DNA from: Isoetes taiwanensis
Taxonomy: Eukaryota > Streptophyta > Lycopodiopsida > Isoetales > Isoetaceae
Assembly (NCBI GenBank): GCA_021234155.1
Contig: JAJEKV010000078.1
Span: 184,001 to 248,000, forward strand
Direction: 5' to 3'
Length of the DNA stretch: 64,000 nt
Shown here one piece after another: positions 1-11,645 of this stretch. The notes beneath the pieces were generated by a model that saw only the letters and a program-made list of their open reading frames with translations, had not been told where the DNA came from and did not search any database. Numbering within the stretch: position 1 is the first letter of the stretch; every line of letters starts with the position of its first letter. Made by a program: the position numbers and the translations under genes.

Positions 1-54
1 TAAAGGTTATATTTATTTAAGGTTAGAAGTTTTAACCTTAGAACTTCTAAAACT

Positions 55-282
55 TAACTTTTAACCTTTAACCTTAATACTTTTAACCTAAACTTTTAAC
101 CTTAACCTTAGTACTTTAACCTTAACTTTTAACCTATAATAACCTACCTTTTAAAACTTCTAACCTATAATAACCTATAATTAACTTCTAACCTGGGAAT
201 TGCTAACCTATAATAGCCCCAAAATTTTTTTCTAAGGTTACAACATTTAAGGTTATTATAGGTTAATATATTATAGGTTAAC
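55..282. repeat. Degenerate AACCTT / AACCTATAA repeat tract
   Basis: The tract is built from variants of TTAACCTT, ACTTTTAACC and AACCTATAAT that alternate without a fixed period. Its inverse (AAGGTTA, ATAGGTTA) appears at both edges. It resembles a decayed satellite or distorted telomere-like repeat. It is not a clean plant TTTAGGG array, so I do not call it telomeric. Confidence 0.6.
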
Positions 283-342
283 CCATGCTAGGGAGATGTT
301 ATTTGGATATGCTAACTTACTATATGTTTTTATGCATTTTAG

Positions 343-1204
343 GTCAAATGGCATGCAAAATGCTAAATCCCCCCAAGGCCCCCAATGATGTTGATCAAGG
401 CAAGGGAAAAATCCCCAACTAATGAAGATGACAAAGATGATGGCAAAGGAAAGGAAAAGACCAGAAATGAAAAGGATGATGCCAAAGGAAAGGAAATTGT
501 ACTTTATACCGGGTCGATTGGAAAACAAAAGGTCAAGATATTGCATGCATGCAAATGTAGAGGCGAGGGAGAAGGGATTATTGTTCTAGCAGATCCTATC
601 AATGCAAAGTTGAATGATGAAAGATTAGGGAGGACAGGTTCTAGGTGTGGCAATCTCAAAATTATATGACAATTGGAAGGAAAAGGGTTCGTGCAAACAA
701 GAATGCCTTGTTTGTGTGAAGCAACTAGAGGTTCCAACTATTGTTGCATGGCCTAGGGACAAGATTCAACTGGGGGGAACTACACATTTCCTATAGATGT
801 AGAACCATTGTCAATAATGTTCACACAAGTAGCAAGAGGCCACTTCCAACTTTCAAACATTATCCCACCAAAAGATGCAAGTCGACATGATTGTTCTCCT
901 CCAAGCCCCGATGAAGGTTAGAGGAAGTGAATGTTGTTGGGCCTCCCCAGTATTAGAATGTTCACAATAGAGGAGATGGTGGTAGCAAGAGCTACATATC
1001 AGGAACATAAGTGTGATAGCAGAGGAATTTCATGTACACCATATTTGGCTATGCAACTGTGATGAAAGATCAAAGAAGAAAAGATTCCCATTGAATGGAA
1101 AGTGGATATGTTCAAAAGCATGGATGGCTATACATGGAATTCCAACCCTTCTTGGTACAACCTGGCAAAAAGAGACATGAAAATGGTAGTAAAATTGCAT
1201 TGCA
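343..1204 (+). pseudogene. Family T transposase-like element, copy 1, 5' part (split by insertion)
   Basis: This is homologous to the N-terminal part of copy 3 (from 39,081). Both have a lysine/glutamate-rich start, then VLY, KKV-like residues, IVLADP and NDERLG. A later block around 1,099-1,160 reads GKWICSKAW, against GKWICAKAW in copy 3. Both copies begin after a plausible splice acceptor (TTTTAG at 337-342; GCCTAG in copy 3) followed by GTCAAATGG or GTCAATGGT, so an upstream exon probably exists. Stop codons and frameshifts break the frame after about residue 90. Homology stops at 1,204, exactly where the second half resumes at 9,336, so this is the left part of one interrupted element. 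The function of this N-terminal region is unknown. I infer transposase from motifs in the second half. Confidence 0.6.
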
Positions 1205-1235
1205 TTAGAAAAAAAATGGAGTCATCTTGCATCCC
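1205..1235 (+). repeat. Left terminal inverted repeat of the 8.1 kb element
   Basis: It begins TTAGAAAAAAAATGGAGTC and is matched, inverted, by 9,305-9,335, with roughly 70-75% identity by eye over 30 bp. The target duplication TGCA lies immediately outside. Confidence 0.55.
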
Positions 1236-1768
1236 ATTCAAAAATTCAAAAATCCCACATCGCCTTTTCCTTTGCACCAATAAGAAACAAGTTGTGTGTT
1301 AAAAAAGGCATGTCTATGTGGCACCATATCAAGCCAAAAATCTCCCATGAAGATATCGCTAATATTTTCAAGATACTTTCATTTACTTCAAATTGGAAAC
1401 ACCACATCGAGCCTCTTTCATTTATTATAGTTGTGGAAAGTAATTGTGCTCGAAAATACCATTCTCGAAAAGACACACAACTCGAATCACTACGATAATC
1501 AACCTAACATTCGGTTTAGGTTTGGGTTTTTCCCACTTTGAACATATGGCCGATTTCAGAGTCGGCCTGGTCTTAAGGCATCCAAATTGTTTTAAGAGAC
1601 CCGCATGATTAGCGCTTCTTTGCAACAGCGGTGAGTTTGATGAAATAGGTTTTCTCGAATGAATTGTATTGCCGTGTTCTTTTTGAATCATCTTGTTGGT
1701 TCTTATTTAATCTTGAGTGTATTTGATTTTGTGTTGGTGATGCCAAGATCCGAGCAAAGACAAGATTT

Positions 1769-2254
1769 TTGTGCAATAAGAAGAACGATGAAGATGAATG
1801 GGAAGAGCTTGATGTCTCAATTGGATCTTGGGTAACTATGATGCCTAAAACCTGGGGTTATCATGGTGTATCAAAGCATAAAACAAAAAGACAGTTCAAA
1901 TCATTGGAAGGGACGGTGAAAGAATTTATATTTGGTCCGGCAGAAGACAAGATTGGAAATTTTGTGAAGCATGCATACGATTCACAAGCTATTGCAAAGG
2001 AGGCATTGCAAAGAAATGGTCTTTTCCTACACTCTCATGTAATTGCCTTTGTTCCTCGATTTTATAGATGTTGTTTCAGCCAAGAGTATAACAGTGTGCT
2101 TGAAGTTCACCATTTCAAAGTAGGTGATTTGTTATTTGGAGACTCTTCCAAGAGGAGCTTGAGAGACAGGGCATCCGGTTTCATACATATCATTATAGTT
2201 TATCTTCAAAAAGGTGTAGGGAAGCTAGCAGAAATTGATTTTACCAAATTTTGA
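1769..2254 (+). CDS. Hypothetical protein segment inside the 8.1 kb element
   Basis: An open frame of about 160 codons has no ATG start. It stays open upstream to about 1,727, so it is probably an internal exon rather than a whole gene. The protein is mixed charged/hydrophobic, with EDEWEELDVSIGSW near the start, MPKTWGYHGVSKHK next, and a hydrophobic stretch near the end (FIHIIIVYL). I do not recognise a family. After the stop at 2,254 a second open stretch (2,348-2,680) may be a frameshifted continuation; its tail is hydrophobic low-complexity sequence. It lies inside the inverted-terminus element on the strand opposite to the decayed transposase-like region, so it could be an accessory protein. 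Function unknown. Confidence 0.4.
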   Translation: MCNKKNDEDEWEELDVSIGSWVTMMPKTWGYHGVSKHKTKRQFKSLEGTVKEFIFGPAEDKIGNFVKHAYDSQAIAKEALQRNGLFLHSHVIAFVPRFYRCCFSQEYNSVLEVHHFKVGDLLFGDSSKRSLRDRASGFIHIIIVYLQKGVGKLAEIDFTKF

Positions 2255-2680
2255 CAACAATGGCAAAGCCGAAGTTCTTCGATCAAAATTGCTCACCGCC
2301 TATATCAAGAGCAATTAGGAAGGGAAGTTTATAGAAACTGAGGGAACGTGGAGGAATTAGATGTGCATTTAAGTTGTTTCACCAATCAATATTTTTTCCT
2401 CGCTTGTTTCAGCTTTGAAAATCAATTAAGGTTGTCCAATAAACGATACAACCGTGATGTTCCAATCCCTAGCCTAGAAAAATGGAAGTTTAAGGGAGCA
2501 CAAAAAAAGAGAGCAACTCATCGAATGTGCACCTTCAACAAATACATTTGTCTTCTGTGTAGTTTTCTGATTTTTTCTTTCATAACTTGTAGATGTTACA
2601 TACTTTATAAATCATTCTTTTTTTACAGATTTGTCAAACAACTTTTATATTGCAATTTTTTGTCGAGAGGAGGAAGCTAG

Positions 2681-4365
2681 TAAAGGAGAAAGGCCATTGG
2701 CAGTGGAGAGCAAGAGAAGACCATGGGCAATAGCTCGCCACTTATGGAACTAACTATTTTTTGTGACAATGTCCTAACAGGGTGCTAAAATGTGGAAGAG
2801 GATTGGTCGCTACATTTGAATGCGAGAATATCTCAAACACTTTTAAAATTTATGGTGACTTCCATTTTATTTGGATGATAGAAAGGTTGGCTATCATAGG
2901 GAATGCTCTGTTCTATGTAAGGAATGTAAACCCCGGGCCGAAGTTAAGCATAAGAATGTTAGAAGTTTAAAAAAAAGGAGAGTTTTTGGTTTTGCCGTGT
3001 CAATCCCCTCGTGTCTCATTCATTTGTTTAAATTGGTTTTGTCCTTTACTTTTCACACTTTAGAATTCAAGTGTATTTTGCATGCCTGATTGATCCGGGT
3101 TATTAATCAACCTGCTTTTGTATGCAATGTGGCCCTTCGAGGGGCAACTGCCTATAAGGAAATATCTCAGTGTGTCCTTTGTGCGACATTGGCCTTTAAT
3201 TGGATTTTCAACATTAAAAGAGAACACAATAGCAATATGTATTCTAACCCTATGGTTCACGGCCATCGCAATAACACTCCTCGCATCTTTTCAGTCTAAT
3301 AGTCGCAGAATTCATAATGTAATAGAGAGATATGAAAAAGAGATGAAAATTTATCTCCGTTCTGAAGAACAGCCACAACAAAGGACTTTCGGCATGATAA
3401 TGATTGAAAGAGAAACATGAATTCAGAACCATGAAACATTATTTGGGGTCACATTTCCCATTGCATAGCATCAAGTAGTGTCTAAGATCGTGTAAAGAAT
3501 TAAATAGAAGAGAATAATGTAAACATCCGATATTCCTCCATGTAGCCTTGCTTGTAATGGTTGATATACTTAGGTAAGGCTTTTGCTTATAATGGTTGAT
3601 ATACCAACATATTAGAGGGCTTATTGAGGCTTAGTTTTTGGATCATATATTACCACTTGGTAAACCACTTGGTAAGCACTTTGTAAGCACATGGTAAGCC
3701 CTTGGTATAAAATCCTCGAACAAACCTAATGTATAATCTAAGTTCTCATACTTTCCATCATAATGTATTTTACTCATGGTTATCAAATTCGGGTGTAAAG
3801 GGACATTTCTAGTACAACATCATGGGTAAGTTTTATTTGGAGTTTTTATTTGGAAACAAGAAGATTCTTAATTTTAAAAGTGCATTATTGATTTATATGC
3901 CAAATCTGGAAGCATGGTAATGTCGTTTGAATATAACATTGACAATGATTGCCATGTTGTCAAAAAGTTAAAGGAGTTGTGAGGCCTTAAGAAGTGATTT
4001 TGTTTTGATCAATATCATTCTTAAATAGTTCAATAGCCTGTAGGTCCTTTTCATATCCTATAATTCCAGGCAACCATTAGATTCCAAAGACATTTCATTA
4101 GAAATGTTATTGTATTTGGCTTAGGGCCAATGTTTTTTTTGTGTTTAGGATGTCCAACCACTTTTAGTTTTTGCCACCATAAAGGTCTGCAGCAATTCAT
4201 ATCCTCAATTGCAATTATGAACAATTTTTCCCAAGTTCAACACCATGGTCCACATAAAATTTCGCAACAATTCTATCCCAAAATTTGCAATCACAAACAA
4301 GTCTTCCCCAAACAAACAATAACTTTGAAAACGTGAGGTAAGGTTCTAAGATTAAAAAACTACAA
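2681..4365. other. No recognisable gene
   Basis: AT-rich interior of the 8.1 kb element. Several short open frames overlap on both strands with no shared family signal. The only structure I see is small direct repeats near 3,548-3,708. Confidence 0.5.
3548..3604 (+). repeat. Short direct repeat
   Basis: TTGCTTGTAATGGTTGATAT at 3,548 recurs with one change at 3,583 (35 bp apart). It is followed at 3,653-3,708 by a loose array of ACTTGGTAAGC-like units. Confidence 0.7.
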
Positions 4366-4439
4366 GTGCATGGTCTAATGGAAGCTTATCATACCTCCTT
4401 ATCATACCTCGGGTGGAAGATTATCATACCTCATGATCA

Positions 4440-4506
4440 TGGGATGACGAAAATTTCGTGGATGACAAAATTATGGGACAACGAAATTATGGGACTACGA
4501 AATCAC
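4440..4506 (+). repeat. Short tandem repeat, GGGAYxACGAAATT type
   Basis: Four imperfect units of about 17 bp share the core TGGGACAACGAAATT or GGGATGACGAAAATT. Confidence 0.6.
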
Positions 4507-4935
4507 TTTTATATTGGGCGTTGCTTTATGCTTGTTTCCCTTCCATCCATTCTTCCCCCGCCTTCTTCCTTTCCGACTTCATCCATTCCACTTCCTTCAT
4601 CCTTTCTTCCCCGCGCTTTTTTCCTCGCGAAACAAAATGGCCAGACCAAGGTCGCCTCAAGGGCTCAGTGCAGAATCATCGCCTTCCAGCCATCCAGGCA
4701 TGGAGATGACTTTCGTGGCAACCTTTAGTGTTACGAGGTGAATCGACCGAAGAGCAAGGAGCAAGTGTTGATGAAAAAGTTCAAAACCCGCTTGATCGGG
4801 TGAATCCTAGTGATCAACGCTTTCTATGGATGGACATGGAGGCGATGGGCATCCTCCGCCTCTAGGCTATAACATGCAATGATAATCATGCAGATTTGGC
4901 TCTATGTATTCTCGCTTTGATGTTTCTTAAAAAAA

Positions 4936-5250
4936 GTGTAAAACGTAGGGCTTTTGCACGCACGAAGTTTTCTTGTAAAACAGCCTTCCAACTTAATGTA
5001 GTAGGCTATGTATGGTAGTTTCAGAAGAACCAGATTCACAAGAGTGCAAGGCTTATGCATGCACGACTTTTTGTAAAAAAACAAAGCCCAAAGATAATAT
5101 AATAGGCTATGTATGTGTCTTTTCAGAAGATCCAGACTCACAAGAGTGCAAGGCTTATGCATGCACGACTTTTTTGTAAAAACAAAGCCCAATATAATAT
5201 AATAGACTACTATGTATGGTATTTTTCTCAGAAGACCAGATTCACAATGT
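4936..5250 (+). repeat. Three tandem units of about 102 bp
   Basis: Units begin near 4,936, 5,042 and 5,144. Each contains AAGGCTTATGCATGCACGA (diverged in unit 1), a TTTTTGTAAAA run, ATAGGCTATGTATG, and CAGAAGACCAGATTCACAA-like sequence. Open frames across this stretch translate to repeated peptides and are by-products of the repeat. Confidence 0.8.
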
Positions 5251-5377
5251 ATTATATCAACATGTGTAAACTTCGTGATTCACAAGCTCATATTTATCTA
5301 TCAAATTTAGTACGAGATCATAGAAGGCTCACAAATGTTCATAAAAGCTCATAAAAGGCTTAACTTTCCCTCAAGTT

Positions 5378-5990
5378 CTAAGCTTCAAATTTTTTCAAAT
5401 TCTTTCCACTATGAGAAAAGAAAAGTATTGTCGTTTTTGTGAAGGGCAAAAGAGGAACACGTTTAAATTGAAGGTGGAGCAAGTTTGACAAGAATCGGTG
5501 TCTCCCGGGCCACATAAGACTCAAGTCATCAATGGTTCAAAAATTTTAAACCCAATACAATTAACGTAAGTTAAGCACTAAACTTGCACATTCAAGCACA
5601 CTGTTAAGCTTTGAAATTAACAGGCACTAAGCCCTGTTAATCAACGCTGCTAATCGAACCCGCGACACTAAGCACTAAGCTTCAAATTCTTTCAAATTCT
5701 TTCCAATTGAGAAAAGAAAAGTATTGTTGCTTTTTTGTGATTCTCTCGATATAGTTGGAAGAGACGCCATTGAAAATAGTAGTGATTCTCTGAAAATCCA
5801 GGGCATAATAGTTGAAAGCAGTTCAAGCTCAATACAAAACGTTTATTATGCACTCCTGCTCATAGCTTACAGAGGTTTCATAGACCCCGCCATATATTAC
5901 GTACTTCTACTAAGTTACATATATATTACACTGTGATATATATCATCTATTACAAGAACGCTACATGCACTCGAACCTGCGACATCCTTG
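5378..5990. repeat. Duplicated block of about 300 bp with tRNA B-box-like ends
   Basis: A 60 bp sequence (CTAAGCTTCAAATTCTTTCA... then GAGAAAAGAAAAGTATTGT) starts at 5,378 and again at 5,677. About 275-295 bp after each start, the minus strand carries GTCGCGGGTTCGAT (5,652 region) and GTCGCAGGTTCGAG (5,971 region). These resemble the RNA polymerase III B box GGTTCGANNC. The middles of the blocks are poorly conserved. This could be a SINE-like pair, but no A box or poly(A)/T tail was identified. Confidence 0.4.
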
Positions 5991-6256
5991 CTTTTTACTA
6001 TCTCAAAAATGTACCGCCGTTAACTCTTCTATATTTTGCAAAATAATTTTACTCGCTATGTTACACTTTACACATGCAACTAAAGTAAATTCAAACTCAA
6101 ACTAACAAGTGCTTTACCCATTGAAGGTGTTGGCATGATCGTAATAATGGAAGAGAGTATTTAAGCCTCAACCTTCCGCTTTCCTTCTCCATTCTATCAT
6201 ACTGTTGTTAGCTTCGTGAATTTCTCCAAGCTCTTTGTCTTGCTTCTTCATAGCTT

Positions 6257-8450
6257 CTAGTGCATTATGAACTGTTGGAGATGCACGCCTTGCCAAATTC
6301 TCCCTCGTGTTCTCACAAGCACTCCTCGATAAAACCATTGTCCCATTTGCAGCAATGGATTGGATTGACGAGAATCATAGCCTCCACCACGCTGAAGTTT
6401 TCCTCGATTGAAAGCCATCTTAGCCTCGCTTGTGCGATTTTTTCCATGCCTTGGGTGTTCCATATGGCTAAGCTTCCATATTTATCCGCAAAACCAAGGT
6501 CCATGAGCATAAATTATATGTATGTAATGCGAACTTCGCTTTCTCCCCATGCATCAATGTATGCCTTTGTGAATGCATTAATGCCACTCAAAATTCTGCT
6601 TGTCCTCTCGCTTTTTGTATAAAGACGCTTAGGTCGAACAAAGTATTCCATGCAACTGCTTTTTGTGGATGCATTGTTGGTCTTGTCTAATTCTCCATCT
6701 ATCAACTTCCAAACCATACAAGCCTTTCTTATCATCACTTTGACATAAGAAACGCTTTGCCTTCTCACCTCCAATGGATACCTTTGCTGGAATAGAACTT
6801 CCATCACCGACCTTTGGTGTCTACTTCTGTAACACATCCGCCATGTAAACCAGCAGCGATAAACTTTCTCAACACGCCGACATTCCCTTTGTTTTCGTTT
6901 TTCTCATCCCTAATGTTCCAAACAAATAATTTCAATGAAAACATTTTTTCAACTATCCTAACTAAAGCATGAAGTGTACAAAAATGTACCCTGTCCAATG
7001 GAATTGGTAGTATTGGCCTGAATTCTCAGATCTTTGTATGCCGAGTAGGTGGAAGACCTTGGTCACACCTCAAAGTACTTTTTGCACCACGCGCTGCTTG
7101 TGTCTTTCAATGTCTCAAAGAATATAAGCACATCTTGGTAGTCTTTGCCCCCTCGAGAAGCAATTCCATACATGGCCTCTCGGCTTTCAGATCGAAGCCA
7201 TATGGAAGTTAACACAAAATGACTCAAACCCTTCAACAATCAATTTTCACCATGATTATAGTCAATTTCTGTTTGATCAAACACCCACTTTAACACTTCA
7301 AAATTCTCTTTTCGAACCTTGAAAAGCCCTAACCACCACGTATGGTCTTCCCATTGGACTAAAAAACCAATCAAATTTCTTTTTTTCTTCTTCAACAGCT
7401 TTTGCTTTTCATAATCAAGGGAGAATGCCATGTTCATTAACGCCAATGATACTCTCTCATACTTGAGTAAGCTCCATTTCATCAAGCTTCAAGCACACTT
7501 GCAAAGCTGCCCATCAACATCATCCTCATGTAAATTGTAAAACACCACCATAAATTTCAAGACATTTTCAAGGTCAAACCATAATAAGTTATTTTTTCAT
7601 TAAGACTGATCATAACAGAATTATTAGTGTTATCATAACCTTTTCTAGATCTAGTACTCTTTTTACCATTTTTAGATCGAAGTTGTCTTCGCATCTATTT
7701 GAGGTCCTTGCAGCTCGCCGCTTGAGCTCTGGTGGACTACAATTTATGGAGTGCATTCCTCCCAAAATTTCTCCCATCATAATGTTCCTTCTTGTTCTTA
7801 CTTTATTCACATAATGTGGCCTTGGAACAATTACTTTATTGGTTCCAAATGTTTTTAATGCATCATAAAATGGCTTGCATAGCAATCTATAAACCTGCAT
7901 TGCTTATTCCAAATTTAATCACAAATACTTTGCACCTTTGTCAACATCTATTGTAGAGCATACTTCACTAATAACCATGTTAATAACAGACTTTCTTAAG
8001 TCATTGTTTCCTCGGTGCATTTAGCATCGCTAAAATCTCCTCCCTTTGAAGCAATGCTCCTTACAATTTTACCAACATTATCTCATACACCATCATTGCT
8101 TTTCTTTGTCTCCAATATTTGCTTGATGGCATATATTCTCCTACGATAAGCCCTACATCTAATATTTAACTCATTGATTGGCTTCACCTTCCTCTTCCTT
8201 TTCTAAGCCCAAAAGTCTGTTTTTTTAATCTATCTAACCTCCTTTGCAAAGATGCACTGTGCCTTTATTTTTGCTTAGGATTATTTGTCACTGAATTTGG
8301 GCTATTCTCTCGCTTGTTTGACAACAGTTCCAAAGATTCCAACATCTTGTTCCAATTGTAAAGCCTTTTTTCAATTGATGAATTAACTTTCCCTTTTCTT
8401 CAATTTCCTTTTTTTCAAATTACAAGACTCCACTTTTCTCACTGCAAAGA
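6257..8450 (-). pseudogene. Decayed protein-coding region of the 8.1 kb element, possibly its transposase
   Basis: Successive minus-strand open pieces follow one another: 7,900-7,610, 7,485-7,240, 6,998-6,804, 6,837-6,514, 6,510-6,313 and 6,463-6,257. Open but broken sequence extends up to about 8,450. Recognisable stretches are a basic arginine/lysine segment (RRLDRLKKQTFGL near 8,230), PHYVNKVRTRR, a CTLHALVRIVEK block near 6,970, and a downstream region with tryptophans and GGCVTEVDTKGR. Co-directional pieces interrupted by single-base shifts indicate one long ancestral or mis-assembled gene of 600 or more codons. The LHA-x-VRIVEK block vaguely recalls transposase-like proteins, but I cannot assign a superfamily. 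Its position inside a TIR element is the main argument for transposase. Confidence 0.45.
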
Positions 8451-8824
8451 ATATGAAAGTCTATTAATGTGAATGGTCAATTCCATGTTATGGAATGCCA
8501 TGCTCTCAAGAAGAGCTAAGTAGCCCTGCCCGCCCTTCACACACTAATTTGACAAGCCTGCAAAAAACAAGTGAAATCGTGGGATGCTTTCCCCGCACAC
8601 AGATTTCGTGGCCAGCTCTCCTACAGCCCAAATGTCATAATTTTAGCTCCACTCATTCGCTAAAGCATTCAAATCGATCTTCTTTCCTTTTGCTGCCCAC
8701 CTGTAGAAGTGCTTTACTTTTCCATATTCTCACAAGGAAGGATAATTCTAAGTTGAACCATGGTAAGAACAGCCAAAAAATCTTACAATTGGGATCCATC
8801 ATCGTTATATATATCCGATGATTT

Positions 8825-8950
8825 GTGGGAAATTTGAATTCAAATCTTAGGGTTTCAATGTGGGAGATTTGAATTCAAATCTTAGGGCTCAAAAACATAT
8901 TCAAAAAATTCAAATTCTTGTGTGTGGGAAATGAAATTCAAACTTAGAGG
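8825..8950 (+). repeat. Three imperfect copies around TTTGAATTCAAAT
   Basis: Units at 8,825, 8,860 and 8,924 share GTGGGAAATTTGAATTCAAA and then CTTAGGG. The core TTTGAATTCAAAT is a palindrome in the first two units and decayed in the third. Confidence 0.75.
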
Positions 8951-9304
8951 TCAATCCCCAAACTAGAACCGGAGGGCAAAACTCCTTACCTAAAGAATGA
9001 TACCCCGGAGAGAAATAACCAAGATTCCTTGGATCACAAACCTTGTATCTTGGTAGCAATAAATTCAAGGCAAAGGGGAGTCTGACCGCAGAACACTAAT
9101 GCACAATCTAAGCACACGAGCAGGAAGGATTTCGCTCTTCGTGAGAATTTCCCGTGGATTTGCTTAAGGATTTTATGTAAGCAACGCGGGCAAAAAATAC
9201 ATTGACATATAGATATCTCCAAATTGAATTAATTTTGGTTGCCCGAAAAAAACACCAACTAAAAAAAGTAAGATGAGGTAAAAATAAAATAAGTCATTTC
9301 TTAT

Positions 9305-9335
9305 GGGGACACCACGAGACCCCACTTTTTTCTAA
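9305..9335 (-). repeat. Right terminal inverted repeat of the 8.1 kb element
   Basis: It ends ...CCCCACTTTTTTCTAA, the inverse of the left terminus at 1,205. The next bases, TGCAT at 9,336-9,340, repeat those left of the element. Confidence 0.55.
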
Positions 9336-11645
9336 TGCATGGGGAACAAAGGGTCCCGGTAAGGCCTACCTCAAGAACTATAGTGCAAAGGAAATATTTG
9401 AAAGATATGTGGATTTCAATGCGTAAAACATGCCACATAAGAGTAAGAAGGATGAACAGGTAGAGTTATTGTTGAAAATAGATTGCCATCCTACAAAACC
9501 CGTAAGAGCATATTAGAGGAAATAAATGCATTGCTTTGGAACTTGGAGTGGCCTCTATATCCCAGCCCAGCTTTTAGTAGGCTATGGAATAAGCATTTCA
9601 AGCATGTGACCATAGCAACTTCAAACAACTTTGCCAAGTGCAATTTATGTGCTAAGCTGAAGGAGACACTAGATAAGACCAGGTAACCAAGTCTAAGGGC
9701 AAAGATAAGGGAACATATGAAGGACCATATGACGTATCAACTATCGTAGATCAACTTATTGGATGTGGAGGACCTTATCCGCAATGGAACCTAATAACTA
9801 TCTATGTATTATACATGATAAAATGGACCAATGTAAGACTTGTCTTCCACAATTCAAGTACATTCCTAAGTCATGTGGAAGATCATACCCTTTGCGCATT
9901 TCAATGATCGGGGCAATATTGCATGGGCAGTTTGCACCTATTATGGCCATTTCAGTTTAGAGTTGTGGAGTGATGGTCCGTGATTTTCACATTGGGAGTA
10001 TCATGAGATGTTTAAGAAACTATGAGAAGGGTTACAATGGTCACCCATGTGATCCTACAACTAGCCGTGCACTACATAGTGCATTGTTGGATGGAACCCC
10101 TAATAGTATTGAAAAGTTTAGCAAGACAAGATTTAGGAGGAATAGACCTAATGAACATGTTGAGCTTCAACATCTCGCATAAACCCTCGAGATCTGCCTG
10201 TAAAGCGCCTCTTGCAACTAGATAATTGTGCCGGTCAAAATAAGAACAGATGGATGTTTTCTTTCCTATCCTACTTAACACCGTGGGTATTTTTGAAAGA
10301 GTCAATTTGGGGTTCCTAATGCCCCGACATACTCAAGGAGGATGTGGATGCATTGTTTGGAAAATATAGTCATGTATTGAGACATCGACAGCTTACCAAC
10401 TTTCCTGTGTTATTGGAAATATTTCATGGATGTACAAATCCATCTCCTATAGGATCTATCATAGAAGAAGTGCCCGATTGGAAGAGTTTTGTGGATGGTT
10501 ATGTCTCGACATGGAAGGTCATTCTAGACTTCTTCAATTCACTTTTGGGTGAGAGAAGGGATTCCAATCATGCAATGGAAAATGAGACCTTCGTGAGGAG
10601 AAGTGGAGAGATGGGGCAGAAAATTTGGCATGTGGATGCAAATGGCAAGCCTATGATACCTCCCCCGTCAACCAAAAGCTCTAAAACCAACTCAAGAAGT
10701 CAAGCAATTGGGATTGACTACTGGATGGCATCAATGACTACATCAAGCATTGGCAAACTAATTCAGATGAGACTAATCGCGGCATTGATAGATTATTGGA
10801 AGAAGGTGATCAACTTGTTGGATGAGGTAGACACATCCCTAAGAGCTTGAAAGAAGGGTGGTTCCCTAAAAGTAAGTGGAAAACATTAGTCTGGCCGATT
10901 TAAGATGATGGTACCATTAGTAGCATTGTGAAGGCATATGCTCCTCCTCAACTGATAAACACTATGTTGGTCCTAAGAAGGATAGGCCAAAATATTTAGG
11001 CATGGATTGTTATGAACCTTCTACCCGACGTGGAGTGCCACCAATTTGTAGTAGTAAAACCAACCAGATCTAGAGACCTATCCAAAGGTGGTTGGGATAC
11101 ACTATCTCTGGATATTTGCAAAGAAGAAGGTGATGTTAACTTCAATAAGGTGCGATGGAATGGTGGTGTCCAAGACATCACTTGAGTAATGTCACCAATA
11201 AAGAAAGATATTCAGATTGTTGGACAAAGAGGTGGAGGAGAAATCCAAGTGATCCTGATCTTTGGCTAGACATTGAAACCGTATTGTACTCGTGGACTCC
11301 AAAAACTATTCCTAGTAAAACAGCGAGAGTTACAATACCTCAGGATGTAAGGAATAAGGTTCTCATATCCTTGGGGATGGTAGTGGAAAATGAAAACGGT
11401 TACTATGTATCTTTTCTACACGCTTAATAAAAGTTGTGTACTACTTTGAGTTCCATGATATATGATTTTGTAATTTGAAGTGTGAATTTATATTCCCGTG
11501 TGTGATTATATGTTAACGTCTATTCTAGTCTAAGGGCAATAAAGTTACTAAAAAAATGAATTTAACAAAGTTACTAAAAAAGTGCAATATAAAATTTATC
11601 CCAAAATTAAGACATAATCCTAATTTAATTGAATGATGATTACAA
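9336..11645 (+). pseudogene. Family T transposase-like element, copy 1, 3' part
   Basis: This continues the protein interrupted at 1,204. Motifs in order: MPHKSKKD-like, RKSILEEINALL (9,500), NNFAKCNLCAKLKETLDKT (9,630-9,686), HDKMDQCKTCLP (9,817-9,852), FHIGSIMRCLRNYE, LDNCAGQNKNRW (10,219-10,254), a shifted form of GHTHEDVDALFGKY (10,326-10,370), then a C-terminal domain ending YSDCWTKRWRRNPSDPDLWL and VTIPQDVRNKVLISLG (stop at 11,427). HDKMDQ, LDN and HEDVDALF look like the three acidic sites of an RNase-H-fold DDE/D transposase (inference). Several single-base shifts break it, for example in the GHT motif. The 3' non-coding tail to about 11,645 matches copy 3 (42,113-42,178), marking a shared 3' end. 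Confidence 0.65.

Larger units (their letters stand above)
1205..9335. mobile_element. 8.1 kb TIR element inserted into family T copy 1
   Basis: The left end reads TTAGAAAAAAAATGGAGTC. The right end, read inward on the minus strand, reads TTAGAAAAAAGTGGGGTC. The inverted match continues imperfectly for about 30 bp. The element is flanked by TGCA(T) at 1,201-1,205 and 9,336-9,340. Removing it joins the two halves of the host element to give ...ATTGCATTGCATGG..., which matches the uninterrupted copy 2 sequence ATTGCATTACATGG at 29,963. Inside are a 161-codon plus-strand frame, a decayed minus-strand coding region (about 8,450 to 6,257) and several short tandem repeats. No known superfamily signature is visible. 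The 4-5 bp duplication rules out the 8 bp of hAT and the 9-11 bp of Mutator. Confidence 0.6.

Noticed and set aside
1-282. Interstitial telomere
   Set aside because: Units are AACCTT or AACCTATAA and irregular, not the plant telomere repeat.
4902-5192. 96-codon minus-strand frame with repeated KKSCMHKPCTLV peptides
   Set aside because: It is a direct by-product of the 102 bp tandem repeat.
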